A model generated the notes under the pieces. That model was not told the DNA's origin. It made no database searches and saw nothing but the letters and a program-made list of their open reading frames with translations. Shown here one piece after another: positions 12,741-23,500 of a stretch of 64,000 nucleotides of DNA; positions within the stretch are counted from its first letter, which is position 1, and each line of letters opens with the position of its first letter. The position numbers were made by a program, and so were the translations under genes. The stretch is from Hordeum vulgare subsp. vulgare (Eukaryota; Streptophyta; Magnoliopsida; Poales; Poaceae). Location of the stretch: NCBI RefSeq assembly GCF_904849725.1, contig NC_058523.1, positions 206,673,689 to 206,737,688 of the forward strand, in the 5' to 3' direction.

Positions 12741-12960
12741 AGAAGGAGAAGGAGGAAGAAGAATGAGAAGAACTCCTTCTCCTTCTGCTCCTCCTTCTTC
12801 TCCTTCTTCTTGTCCTTCTTCTTTTCTTCTTCTTCTCCTCTTCCTTCTCCTTCTCCTCCTCCTTCTCCTCCTCCTTCTCCTCCTCCTCCTCCTTCTTCTT
12901 TTACTTCTCCTTCTTCTTCTCTTCTTGCTTCTTCTCTTTCTCTTCTTCTACGTAGCTTAG
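12740..12960. repeat. Purine/pyrimidine fold-back tract 1
   Basis: A short purine-rich arm (12740-12774, GAAGGA units) is followed by a long pyrimidine-rich arm (12775-12952, CTT/CTC units). Frames here are low-complexity artefacts. The tract ends with ACGTAGCTTA, shared with the second tract near 14032. Confidence 0.8.
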
Positions 12961-13795
12961 ACTCATCCAACAATAAATAAATTGGCTAATTATCCTACAA
13001 AATGACATAATTAGATTAGTTAGGTGAAAACATCATAAGAACCTAGGTGAGCTCATTAAAATGACAAATTTAGCTCAAAAATGAAATAATAAGCTCAAAA
13101 TGGCATAAGAACCTTGGTTAGCTCATGAATATTATATACTTAGCTTGGCTTCCACCTAAATGATATAATTAGCCAATTTAGCTCCAATATGGCTTAATAA
13201 GCATAGTTAGCTCCAAAATGACATATTTAACCCAAGTTAGCTCCAAAACGACATATAGTTAGCTTGGCTTCCACCTAAATGACATAATTAGCTTAGTTAG
13301 CTCCAAAATGGTCTATTTAATTAAAATGACATATACTTAGCTAATTATCCTCCAAATTGACATATTTAACCCAAGTTAGCTCCAAAACGACATATAGTTA
13401 TCTTGGCTTCCACCTAAATGACGTAATTAGCTTTGTTAGCTCCAAAATGACCTATTTAATAAAAACTGACCTATACATAGCTAAGTTCTCTCCTAAATGA
13501 CATAATAAGGCTAACTTAGCTCCAGGATGACCTATTCCCCCTAACTTAGGTATTAAATGGCCTATAATTAGCTTTAGCTAGATCCAAAATGGCTTAATAA
13601 GCATAGTTTGCTCCGGAATGACATATTTTACCCAAGTTAGCTCCGAAATGACCTATAGTTAGCTAGGCTTCCACCTAAATGACATAATTAGCTTAGTTAG
13701 GTCCAAAATGGTCTATTTAATAAAACATGACCTATACTTAGCTAATTATCCTCAAAATGACATAATTAGCTCCAAAAAGGCATAATTAACTAATT
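12961..13795. repeat. AT-rich degenerate tandem array (AGCTCCAAAATGACATA type)
   Basis: Short units around AGCTCCAAAATGACATAATT recur many times. They are embedded in a longer period marked by CTTGGCTTCCACCTAAATGA at about 13144, 13263, 13402 and 13663 (spacing roughly 120-140 or twice that). The array continues in part at 14050-14290. It is the non-coding interior of the CACTA element. Confidence 0.8.
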
Positions 13796-14045
13796 TAGCC
13801 CGAAGAAAGGGACAAGAGGAGAAGAAAGAGGAAGAATGAAAAGAAGGAAGAAGAAGAGGAGAAGAAGAAGAGAAGAAGAAGGAGAAGGAGAAGAAGGAGA
13901 AGGATCCCTCCTTCTTCTTCTCTTCTCCTTCTTTTCCTTATTCTTTTCTTCTTCTTATCCTCTTCCTTCTCCTTCTCCTCCTCCTCCTTCTTCTTCTTCT
14001 TTTTCTTCTCCTCTTCTTCTCTTTCTTCTTCTACGTAGCTTATTT
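13796..14045. repeat. Purine/pyrimidine fold-back tract 2
   Basis: A purine arm of about 105 bases (13800-13905, GAAGAA/GAGGAG) meets a pyrimidine arm of about 130 bases (13908-14036) at a GGATCC-like centre. The transcript or a single strand could fold on itself, and the duplex could adopt triplex DNA. Array units of the AGCTCCAAAATGACATA type flank it on both sides. Confidence 0.8.
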
Positions 14046-14281
14046 TCCCCAACATAGACATACTTAGCTAATTATCCTCCAAAATGACATAATTAGCTTA
14101 GTTAGGTAAAAACATCATAAGAACCTTGGTTAGCTCATTTAAATGACTAATTTAGCTCCAAAATGACATAATAAGCTCATAATGGCATAAGAACCTTGGT
14201 TAGCTCATGAATATTATATACTTAGCTTGTTTTCCTCTAAAATGACATAATTATCCCATTTAGCTCCAGAAAGACATACTT

Positions 14282-14540
14282 AGCTAGTTTAGCTCCAAGA
14301 AGAGGAGAAGAGGAGAAATGAAAAGAAGGAAGAAGAAGAAGAAGAAGAAGAAGAAGGAGAAGAAGCAGGAGGAGAAGAAGGAGCAGAAGGCTCCTCCTTC
14401 TCCTTCTCCTTCTCCTTCTCCTTCTCCTTCTCCTTCTCCTTCTCCTTCTCCTTCTCCTTCTCTTCTTCTTCTCTTATTCTTCTTCTTCTTCCTTATTTTC
14501 ATTTCTCCTCTTATCCTATTCTTGGAGCTAAATTATCTAA
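14282..14540. repeat. Purine/pyrimidine fold-back tract 3 with matched flanks
   Basis: The left flank TTTAGCTCCAAGAAGAGGAG and the right flank ending ATTCTTGGAGCTAAA are inverted copies. Between them, a purine arm (14296-14388) is complementary to a CTTCTC-repeat arm (14392-14515). The CTCCTT/CTTCTC microsatellite at 14393-14462 is very regular. This is the clearest inverted repeat of the three. Confidence 0.85.
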
Positions 14541-15000
14541 GTATGTCTTTTTGGAGCTAAATGGATATGAAACTTACTTATTTCTTCTCCTCTTCATCTA
14601 GTCTTCTTCTTCTAACTTACTTATTTCCCATTTTGCAGATTACATTCAATTCACGGAAGCTTGGATTATATTGATGGAGTGCTTCAATATGGTTTCTTCT
14701 AAAATGGCTTCATAGAAGCTTGGATTGAAACTATTGTAGTAAATGGATATGAAACTTTGTATGTATGGATGAAACTAGTGTAATATATGGTTTGGTACAG
14801 ATGAAATTTGCATAATATGTATGGATTATGGATGAAACTTATTTTAATATGGTTATGAGTATGGGTAATTTGTGTGAAATATATTATGTCATTTGGAGCC
14901 TTTGTGTGAAATATATTATGTCATTTGGGGCAGTTTGTGTGAAATATATTCCTGATTTGTGTGAAAATTGCTGGATATTATTAAAAATAAAATAAACAGT
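14541..15000. other. AT-rich CACTA interior without genes
   Basis: Non-coding, with loosely repeated phrases (GGATGAAACTT-like near 14748, 14778 and 14832; GTGTGAAATATATTATGTCATTTG at 14872 and 14905). No ORF or known domain is seen. Confidence 0.6.
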
Positions 15001-15618
15001 GGCAGTTTGGTGCCTTTGCCATGTGCCCACTGACGGCAAAGGAGCTACAGCAGACGGCAAAGGGCCCAAACTGGCCTGGTGAATCAAATTGGGTCCCCAT
15101 TTGCAGTCTGCCGTGCCGGTGGGCAGACAGCAAAGGTTAAAAGGGCAGACGGCAAAGGGGCAAGTGAGAGGGGCTTTGCTGGTACCTTTGCCGTCATCCC
15201 ACCAGCACGGCGGACGGTAGAGGGGCAAAGGACAGACGACAAAGGGTCAAAGGGCAGATGGCAAATAGGAAAATGAGAGGGGCTTTGGCGGTGCCTTTGC
15301 CGTCAGTCCACCAGCACGGCAGATGGCACATGGGCAAAGGGCGGATGGCAAACTATCTGTGGGCCCAGCAGGCCGCCGTTAGCACTTGACGGAGGTGCCC
15401 GCAGATGTGTCGTCCCATATTCTTTGCCTTCAGCCCCCTCACGGCAAAGATCCTTTGTCGTCAGTTGTCCCAATGCAGACGGCAAAGAGGCCCTTCACCG
15501 GTTTTTCGCTTGCCGTCCAGTTTGCCATCTACTGACGGACGACAAAGGCCTTTGCCGTCCGGGGTGGCCCCTTTGCCGTCTGCCATGGCAGACGGCAAAG
15601 TATCAGATTCCTATAGTG
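15001..15618. repeat. Right subterminal repeat region of the CACTA
   Basis: GACGGCAAAG and its inverse CTTTGCCGTC recur more than ten times with spacers of 10-60 bases, ending at the terminal CTATAGTG. The same motif fills the left end (9954-10310). In the CACTA superfamily such arrays bind the element's own DNA-binding protein. Confidence 0.82.
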
Positions 15619-15621
15619 GTA

Positions 15622-16443
15622 GACTGTAACTCCAAGAGGTAGCGTTATGCATGATTGTGGGTTCATGTCCTATGATGTCTAGCTTGAGTGACAGAAACAT
15701 GAGACTAGTTGATGTGTTGTTGCCACCAGGGCGAAAACAACGGTGCTTGTGACCATGGTTGCAAGGATTGTTTACCTTACGCAAAGTTCGTTATTGTAGT
15801 TGTCTGTTGCTTTGAGTTTACACTTCGGGTGGGGCTCGCAACTTAATACCAGCGAGATGTTCTGGATAGATATCTCAAGGTGGATGATTAGTAAGTAGAT
15901 GCTGATGAATAAACGGTCTACTTGTCTTGGCGTACTTCCCATTACTAGTGAGCCTCTAACTTTCAAGTAGCATAACTAGCATTGAGGTGCGTTTATAATC
16001 CTGTCAATTGCCCAGCTATAATTTGTTTACCGATGCTTAGTTGTTTATCGTCTTTTGGGAGAGAGACATCACTAGTGAACATCATGTGACTCAGGTCCAT
16101 ATCACCACCATTGTTTATACCTCCACCATTTACTGCTTTCATTTACTTTTCCGTTGCAATCACTATCACTATTCCCGCTTGTTTTTGATCCTTTGCAAAC
16201 TACAGGGCTGGAGAGATTGACAACCTCTCTGTACTCAGTGGGAGCAAAGTTATTTGTTGTGTGTGAAGGTCCACGTCTTCTGCTAGCGCCAGAGAAGCGG
16301 ACACCTACTTATTGATCCTCGGAGTCCTCATGGTTCGATAAACCTTACAGTCGTCGTGTAAGGGAAATCTGCTGCTGACTAAATCTCCACCTTCCACTTG
16401 GGGTTACCAACGAGGGGCGAGAAGTATATCCATCAACTCGTCA
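15622..16443 (+). repeat. 3' LTR, right part, of the second Gypsy element
   Basis: This continues the LTR broken at 9933. It carries the segment AGAGATTGACAACCTCTCTG (about 16211), typical of the R/U5 part of this LTR group, and most likely ends in CATCAACTCGTCA at 16443. Without the CACTA and its duplicated triplet, the LTR would be about 1.63 kb. The outer boundary is inferred from the start of homology between 16447 and the Tat element copy near 30450. Confidence 0.7.
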
Positions 16444-17818
16444 TGAGACGCTTGACGGGCACGACGGGCGGAGTTTGCCGGACAGGGAGGTTGGAGCTGG
16501 CGTGTCTAAGCACTCGACTAGGCCTCCGACGGGCTAGAGGCTCATCCTCTTCCTCGTCCTCCTCCTCTGCGTGGAGTGCCCGTTCCTCCGAAGGGCCCCA
16601 GGCCGCTGAGCTGTTGGGCTCTCCAGCGAGCTCCTCCTGCAGCACCTCTTCATCGGACACTCCCTCATCATAGAAGCCGACGCAACCTGCCACTTCAGCA
16701 AGGGCCTGCTCCTCGGCCCGGCTGGCGATGTATGCCACCTCCTCATCGGTGGTCTCGCACACGAGGTTGGTCTCTTCTCTGATGGGTTTCTCTGACAAGC
16801 AGTCAAAGAAGGACAAGACATCCTCCTCCTTTGGCTCAATCCAAGTCGCAACTACTCCATGAGCATTACACTCTGGCATCATTCTCGTGTGCGTGCTTAA
16901 GGCAAAATTGTTGCACAAGGGTACGACGCCATGCGGCAGCCGAGGCCTGGTGTATGACTTGAATAGCTTATGGCAAATGAAGACATGCCCCATCACCATG
17001 AGATTGTTGTTCAACCCAGTCCGCGGTCGCATGATGTCCGCAACATTCACAAAGGCTGAGGCTAGCCTGCCTCCCCTGTTCTGGGGGGCGATGCGCCTGC
17101 GGAAAAAATCGGCACCCACCATCACTATCGTCAACCCTGCAGCCCTGATACGCAGGATCCTGTTGACGGCGACACTCAACTTCTTATCATCCGGGTCAAG
17201 GTCGCTCCAATGCTTGTCACGGGAATCGATCTTAGCGGCCGTGGGCTCACAGAAGGGAAGACACTTCTCCTCCCGGATCCAACACCACTTCCCGCGCCAT
17301 TCTTCCCACTTCTCCCAAAGGGCCCCATCCAGATACATCTCCTTGCATCCGGTCCTCGGAATCCAAGTGACGGAGCCCGAAAGAGCATCTCCTCCCTAGA
17401 TGCGAGGGCTGAAATAGTGGCGGAAGAGGGCGGTATTGGGGGTGATCCCGACGAAATTCTCGCAGAGATGTGCGAATATACACATGCATGTCACTGCATT
17501 CGGCATGAAATCCAGAAGATGGAAGCCGTAGTTGTACATGATGTCGATGAAGAAATCGGAAAAGGGCGGGCACAGCCGGCAATAAAAGTAATGAGGAAAG
17601 AAGGGATACTTGTCTGGAGCACCGCCAGCCTCTCCCGGGGTCACGCGAGTGGCCGGATGCGCCTTCGTCTTGGTCGCCCACATGTGCTGGTAGCGCTCCT
17701 TCAGGAATAATGCGTCGGGCCTCGGGGGGAAATAGGCGAGCTCCTTCTGCACCTTCGCCAACTCTTTCTCCGCAATAACAGGTTTCCCCTTCTTGCCTTT
17801 GGCTCCCTTAGGCGCCAT
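16433..17818 (-). pseudogene. Antisense ORF, copy A (putative Transposase_28-like / plant mobile domain)
   Basis: It is read from an ATG at 17818 (protein starts MAPKGAKGKKGKP) to about 16433, on the strand opposite to pol. The N-terminal ~140 residues include ENFVGITPNTALFRHYF, the signature I associate with the Pfam family 'putative gypsy type transposon' (PF04195). A single in-frame TAG near 17398 replaces the Glu codon seen in copy B and splits the frame. The second part (17338-16433) contains a W-rich stretch, the motif LPHGVVPLCNNFALS, and an acidic tail. The coiled-coil C-terminus present in copy B is missing because the homology ends at about 16447. The function of these antisense proteins is unknown. 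Confidence 0.72.
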
Positions 17819-18229
17819 AACGATGGCAGAAATTGCGGCCGTTCGGAGCGCAGCCTCGGAAGCAAAGGTGAGGGCGGGGGAGAAAACTTCAGCTGGAATA
17901 AGGAGGCGGCGGCGGTTTCGAGATTGAATAAAGCTGGGAAGGGACGAAGGGCTTGTGCGCTTGCGTTTTCCCCTCTTATGCGGAGAGGGGTGGACGCACA
18001 GGTTGTTCCTTATGTGCCCAACCAACAGCTCAGCGCACGCGTGGCCACCTGGGCCACTTTGCGCACGCCTCCCCACTTCAGGCATTCAATGCGCGATGTG
18101 GGGAAAGTGCCACACACAATGGCTCCAAAGCTACAGAGTACCCTGCCATGGGAGCCTGTGCACCACTTTGGGCCTGGCGCAGCAACTCCCCGAGCGCGTG
18201 GGTGGCCGAGGCTCGAGGGCTCCTATTGG
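17819..18229. other. Internal region between antisense ORF A and LTR A
   Basis: No gene. This is homologous to 31732-32139, with about the same length. It ends in GGCTCGAGGGCTCC, the diverged counterpart of a GC-rich polypurine tract (GGCCCGGGGGCTCC in the other copy, ending near 32133), a type common just before Tat 3' LTRs. A promoter for the antisense ORF should lie here or in the LTR, but I see no clear TATA box on the minus strand. Confidence 0.6.
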
Positions 18230-18650
18230 TGCACTAGAGACTGGGGTCCCGTGTGCCCCAGACTTGTGCACGGGCACCGACAACGCCTCTAGCATCCGCG
18301 CACGAGGGAGACTGGCAGGAAGACAAACCGAGACCCACCAAGGCCACTCCCCCTCTCCGAGGGCGTAGAGTACAAGAGCTCTAGATGCAAGGCCCCGGCA
18401 AGCCCTGCTTGTCAGGAAGACCCCCAAAGACTCGCAAGACCGCGGCAAGCCCTCTATGCTGGGAAGGCTCGCAAAGATTCACAAGGCCCTAGCAAGCCCT
18501 CCTTGACGGGAAGATGTTCAAGTCCCCAACAATCCCTCCTTGCCGGGAAGATAACATAAATCCTCCAACAAGGACACCAGACCAGCGGGCTCCCTTCGCT
18601 CACCAGGTGTCCTCCTCCGTTTCTACCAAAGACCCACAGCTCCAGCGCAT
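18230..18650 (+). repeat. Tat LTR A, left part
   Basis: It starts TGCACTAGAGACT after the polypurine-like tract, as does LTR B at 32140. It is cut at 18650 by a Sukkula solo LTR and resumes at 23053. The CGCAT at 18646-18650 is the target duplication. Confidence 0.75.
18391..18550 (+). repeat. Tandem GC hairpin units in LTR A
   Basis: Four diverged units of about 36-47 bases carry the core GGCAAG-CCCTC-CTTGCC, an inverted repeat with a five-base loop. LTR B has six better-kept units at 32301-32525. Most units here have lost perfect pairing. Confidence 0.8.
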
Positions 18651-21600
18651 TGTCACGCCCAAGATGCGACCCTATCCTCAATTTGGCACGAGGTCCTCGT
18701 CAGGGATAGAAGCGCATCTCCTCGTGTCGCAAGAATGGATATCGATTCAAGTACATGTACTGAAAATAAGATATATATACATATATATAATTGGCTTACA
18801 CTCGCCACAAGCTACATCAGAGTCACATCAGTACAATACATAATCATCATGAATAAGAGCAGGATCCGACTACGGACGAAAACAAACGAGAAAAGTCGAA
18901 CGACGTCCATCCTTGCTATCCCAGGCTGCCGGCCTGGAACCAATCCTAGATCGATGATGAAGAAGAAGAAGAAGCAACTCCAAATGAACAATCAACGCGC
19001 TCGCGTCGAGTAACCTTTACCTGTACCTGCAACTGGTTTTGTAGTAATCTGTGAGCTATAGGGGACTCAGCAATCTCATTTCCAAAGGTAACAAGACTAG
19101 CAAAGCTCAATGGGTGAGGTATGGTTAAGTGGTGAGGTTGCAGCAGCGGATAAGCATATATATATGGTGGCTAACTTACGAGTACAAGAAATAAGAGGGG
19201 GAAGATCTACGCATAGTGGACGTGACTACCGATGATCAAATGAATGATCCTGAACACCTATGTACGTCAGACATAACCCCACCGTGTCCTCGGTCGGAGA
19301 AGGAACTCACGAAAGAGATAGTCACGTTTACGCACACAGTTGGCATATTTTAATTAAGTTAACTTCAAGTTATCTAGAACCAGTGTTAAACAAAGGTTCC
19401 ACGTTGCCACATAACCACGAGCACGGCTTTCCGAAAATATTTAACCCTGCAGGGGTGCTCCAACTAGTCCATCACAAGTTACCACAAGCCGCATAGAAAT
19501 CCTCAATCACGAAGCTCGTAATCTCGTCAGATTCCCTAGTGGAAAACCTCAACTCTGAGATTACCCAAAGCATGACCGGAATCCCGATGCACAAGATATC
19601 TCATCAAAGGTAAAATTAATCCAGCAAGGCCGCCAGACGTGTCGATGATCCCGATAGGAGCCACGTATCTCGTTCTCAGGACACGGCGGGTGAGCTAGAC
19701 GTCGGGATCGCTAAACCTCTGGGTGACCAGAGGGGCGCCGGACATCGCTCAGGTCGGACCAACACTCATGAGGAGCACTGGCCCGGGGGTTGATTAATTA
19801 TCCTCGAGGTCCGGAAAGTCCCTATGCAATTTTATTAGGCTATTAGGCAAATGTAGTACCAAAGTTGGGCCTTTGCAGACCAGCTTTAATCTAAAACGAA
19901 TTATCAAGGGGGTCCCCATAACAACCCCGATTGTGTTAGGAGCGCTCAATTATGGAACATAACACCGGTAGCCTAAACTAAGGGGGCAAAGGTGAAACAA
20001 AACACCAGGCTAGAAAGGCCGAGGCTTCCACCTTTTACTAAGTATATAGGTGCATTAAATTAAATAGCATTTAATAGGGTGATATAACAAGGAACACATG
20101 TTATCACATGGAAGCAACTGCACCTGCAACTAGCAATGCTACACAGGGTTAAGCAAGCGGTACATAGCCAATCAGTGGTTTGCTAGGTTGAAGAGGTTGA
20201 AGGTTTTCATGGCATTGTTGAGAGGCTGATATTTAACATGTGGTAGGCAACGAGACATAATCGATAGAAGCAGTAAAACTAGCATGGCAATGATAGTAAT
20301 GGTATCTGGGGAAATGGTCATCTTGCCTGAGATCCCGCTTGGAAGGAGAACAACTCCGTGAAGTCGGCGAACCAACGTAGTCGAACGGGTCCTCACATTC
20401 CGACACGCTTGCGGAACTCTATCGATACGGAGCAAACCGGAAACAAGCATCAACACAGATATTCACCACACGATGCACAACATGATGCACAACCTACTAT
20501 GATGCATGATCATGTCAAAATGCAAGGGATGGCATGGCAATTCACCTCACGCAAACACTTCACATTAAGTGAATTGTTTAGTTCACTCCCGTTAATTAAC
20601 ACGACAATATTAAATTGTTGTTAACATGGCAAGGGGTAAGCGGGTGAATCTACAAGTCATCCTAGTCGGTAAACACGCGGGACTTAGAACGGAGCTACGG
20701 CACAAGAAACATGCAACACGAGATATCATGCCATGAATGCGTCATGCATGCAAGTTACAACATCACGACAAGAAGAGAAAGAAGCATGGGTCACCACGGC
20801 GAGCAAAAGGGAACCATGGCGGCAAAACGGAAACGATGCCACGGCAACGTTCCTATCCCGATACTCAAGGATATGTCGGTGCCAACGAACTGGAAGCGTG
20901 TGCGGGAACGCTAAATAAAGATGGGGTGACCCCGTCTATCGGGTTCCCATGTGTCGAGGGCACGACGAAAAGGAAGACAACGTGCAACGGGCAAACATAT
21001 AGCGCAAACATACGGTAGAACTCATACATCACATGTACACGGTTCACGACAATGTCCCATAGGTATACCTTCGAAGCATGCATATCGGAGCGGATCGGGT
21101 CGTAGCGGTGTGAACATAGGTCGTCGTGGTCGTCGTGGAAGTAGTGGTACTCGGGTCTCGTCGACGGTAGTCATACTCTTGGCATCGGTAGACGGTCTTC
21201 GCGTTGGTAGACGTACACGCTCTGTAGATGTCCAGGGGTCATCGAGGACGTCGTGGTACTCGCCGATCTTGTCGGATCCACGGCAGGCGGGGATGGCAGG
21301 CGACACAACAGCATCAGCTAGCAACAACGATGGAATAGCAACAGCAGCATGCTATGACAACTAGCAATGCAGCTAGCAACCTACATCAACTAGCAACTAG
21401 CACTAGCAGCAAAGACGGCAAAAGCAAGAGCAGCAACAGCTACTACGCAACAGAAACTAGCAAGGCAAGCAAGCAAGCAACACCATCTAGCAGCAGCAAG
21501 AACTAGGCAGCAGCAAGAGCATCGGCCAGCGGTAGCTACACGGCTAGCGGGAGCTACAACCGGCAGCAGCAGCTAGCAACGGCAAGCACAGCAGGCAACG

Positions 21601-23047
21601 CTAGCAACATCAGCCGACAGCAACAGCACAAGCAACAACTTCAACACGCAAGCACCAACTTCAAATCGGCTAGCAGCATCAGCAAAACGCATGCAACAAG
21701 AGCAACTCCAAGCAGCAGCTAGCGCATGGCAAGAAAACACAGGCACGGCAGCACAGGCAACATCATCAGCACCGCTCGGCAGCAGCAAGGCAGGCAACAG
21801 CTAAAGTGGCGGCAGGTCGGCACGGGACCAAGGGCGGCGCGGCGCAGGGGCAAGCCGGTGGAGGGCCATGGCCAGGGCGAGGCGGGGAGGGGCGCTGGCG
21901 GGGCCTGCCGGCGACAGCACGGGACGGCAAGGTCGGGGAAGCTGCTGCAGGAGGCCGTGGCAGGACGACGGTGAGAGGAGGTGAGGCCAAGGGCGAGGGG
22001 AGGGCACGCGGGATCGGCGGCCAGCTCGGGACGATGGGGCGAGCAACCGGCGCAGGGGATCCTTGCACAGGCGGCGGGCGGCCATGGGCGAGGGAGCTGC
22101 GTGCTCGATGGGGTGGCGCAGTCGGCGAGGAGAGGGCGGCTCAGGCGGCGAACATGGCGAGCAAGGAGGCCGCGGCGGCTGGGGAGAGGAACAGGGCGGC
22201 GACCAGGGCACTGGAGGCGGGGAAGAGGGCGAGCACGCGGGGCAGCTGAGGTCGAGAGGGGGAGGGGCATGGGCTAGAAGAAGGGAATCGAGAGGGGAAC
22301 AGGGCGACGGCGCAGGCACGGCCGAGAGGGATTGGGCTCCTAGCTGCGCTAGGATTGGGCCAGTTGGCCTTGGCTGGCTGGGCCTTGGGCCTAGGGTCCT
22401 TCTCTCTCCCTTCTAGTTTTTTTTAAAACAGAACACACTACAAAAGAAAAAAGGTTTAAACAAAAGAAAATAAAATAAATGCTTTTGGGCTCCTTGAAAA
22501 ATAAAACCCAACTATAAGAAATAGATTGGGCTTTTTTTAAAGAATAAAATGAAACCTTTTTTTGAAGAATAAAAAAAACCTTTTTACAAGAGAATAAAAT
22601 AAAACCCCTTTTACAATTAAAATGAGACTCTAGTTTTGAAATAAAACAAAATGAAAAAAATAAAGGAAACCCAAGGGGTTGCCCCCACATTTAATAAAAG
22701 AACTTTTGAAAGAAGACGAACTTTTAAAAGGGGGTTAAGACTGAAGTCAATCGCAGCCACAAAAATAGAATAGAGAGGAGAGAAGGGTTTTACGTCCTCG
22801 GTGCAACAGGGTTTTGAAGTGGCTCTGTTGCACCCACTCTCATCACTCCAACAAAACAACGCCACTCACAAGCATTAACACCCAACAACACGGAGCAACA
22901 AGCAACACCGGAAAAACACAGTTGACATGAGGCCATGCATGATGCCATGATGCAAACTACATGATGATGCAACCAAAGGAAAATAAACACACGACGAAAG
23001 CAGAATAGAAGGCGAATCTTCTGGGGCATCGGTCTCGGGCTGTCACA
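18651..23047 (-). mobile_element. Sukkula-type solo LTR (LARD family)
   Basis: The 4397-bp insertion starts TGTCACGCCCAAGATGCGAC and ends GGTCTCGGGCTGTCACA. It has TG...CA ends and a perfect 5-bp duplication, CGCAT (18646-18650 and 23048-23052). The length equals the ~4.4-kb LTR known for the Triticeae large retrotransposon derivative Sukkula. The end sequence, read on the minus strand, is the one I remember being used as the Sukkula LTR marker primer; that puts the LTR 3' end at 18651. No internal region or second LTR is present, so it is a solo LTR formed by recombination. It has a GC-rich block (21800-22300), a CAGCAG/AGCAAC-rich block (21300-21720) and a conserved short frame (20172-20456). 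A second copy starts at 59439. Confidence 0.85.
20172..20456 (-). other. Short frame conserved between the two Sukkula LTR copies
   Basis: A 94-codon frame sharing the stretch GISGKMTISPDTITII and the flanking residues with the frame at 62548-62865 in the other Sukkula copy. Both continue past the shared core in different ways. Conservation may only reflect DNA similarity between recent copies. I recognise no domain. Confidence 0.35.
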
Positions 23048-23052
23048 CGCAT

Positions 23053-23500
23053 CCCCCATGTGCCATCTAAAGACCCAGGTGTCGATCCACCTCGATACGT
23101 GTCACGACCACCTCGCTACAGGTCAGGGATCTGACAAGGCATTTACTGCCCCTAACACCACCATAGAAGAAAAGCGGTGAACCCTATTCACTTGCAACCC
23201 GTGAGCACACTATTGGTGACCCCTTGCCTATAAAAGGAGGCCCAAGGCTCATTCTCTAGGGGTTAGACTTTTTGGGATTTGAGATTCCCTAATCACCAGA
23301 TAAGTTACTGTAGAAAATCACCCTACAATAAGCACCCAATACAAACTAAGAAGGAGTATGGTTTTACGCGCCAAGCGGCCCGAACCTGGGTAAACGACCT
23401 TGTCGGTGTTGATTGCTAGCTCCGCTCTCGGCACCACCTCTCTCCCTCCGCAGAACGATCAAGTGACTCTTTGAGCTTCCCATAGGTCTTGATTTGAACA
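23053..23500 (+). repeat. Tat LTR A, right part
   Basis: This continues LTR A after the Sukkula insertion and matches LTR B at about 32640-33074, ending near AACA at 23500. It holds the promoter TATA box (23229-23236) and is followed at once by pol-linker coding sequence. No primer-binding site is seen, so the start of the internal region has been deleted. Confidence 0.8.
23229..23236 (+). promoter_or_regulatory. LTR TATA box
   Basis: TATAAAAG, followed about 30 bases later by the CTCATTCTCTAG region, a likely transcription start. The same box sits at 32801-32808 in LTR B. Confidence 0.7.

Larger units (their letters stand above)
9934..15618. mobile_element. CACTA (En/Spm) DNA transposon, non-autonomous and chimeric
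   Basis: The ends are CACTACTGGAATTC at 9934 and, inverted, CACTATAGGAATC at 15618. They are flanked by the 3-bp duplication GTA (9931-9933 and 15619-15621), as expected for CACTA elements. Both ends carry subterminal repeats of TTTGCCGTC / GACGGCAAAG (about 9954-10310 and 15010-15600), the usual transposase-binding type of array. No transposase (TNPD/TNPA) frame is visible. The 5685-bp interior holds a CG-rich stretch (10370-10770), a captured LTR fragment (10772-11990), the end of a different CACTA (to 12740), AT-rich tandem arrays and three purine/pyrimidine fold-backs. Proline/arginine-rich frames at 10005-10892 come from GC-rich simple sequence. I did not assign a named family. Confidence 0.85.

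Noticed and set aside
12567..12980. Frames of poly-Ser/Pro/Leu or Lys/Glu (also 13795-14061, 14284-14560)
   Set aside because: Translation of purine/pyrimidine microsatellites in several frames; not genes.
21719..22416. GC-rich frames on both strands in the first Sukkula LTR, and 59944-60858 in the second
   Set aside because: High-GC chance frames. The two LTR copies do not keep the same frame, apart from the separate short frame reported.
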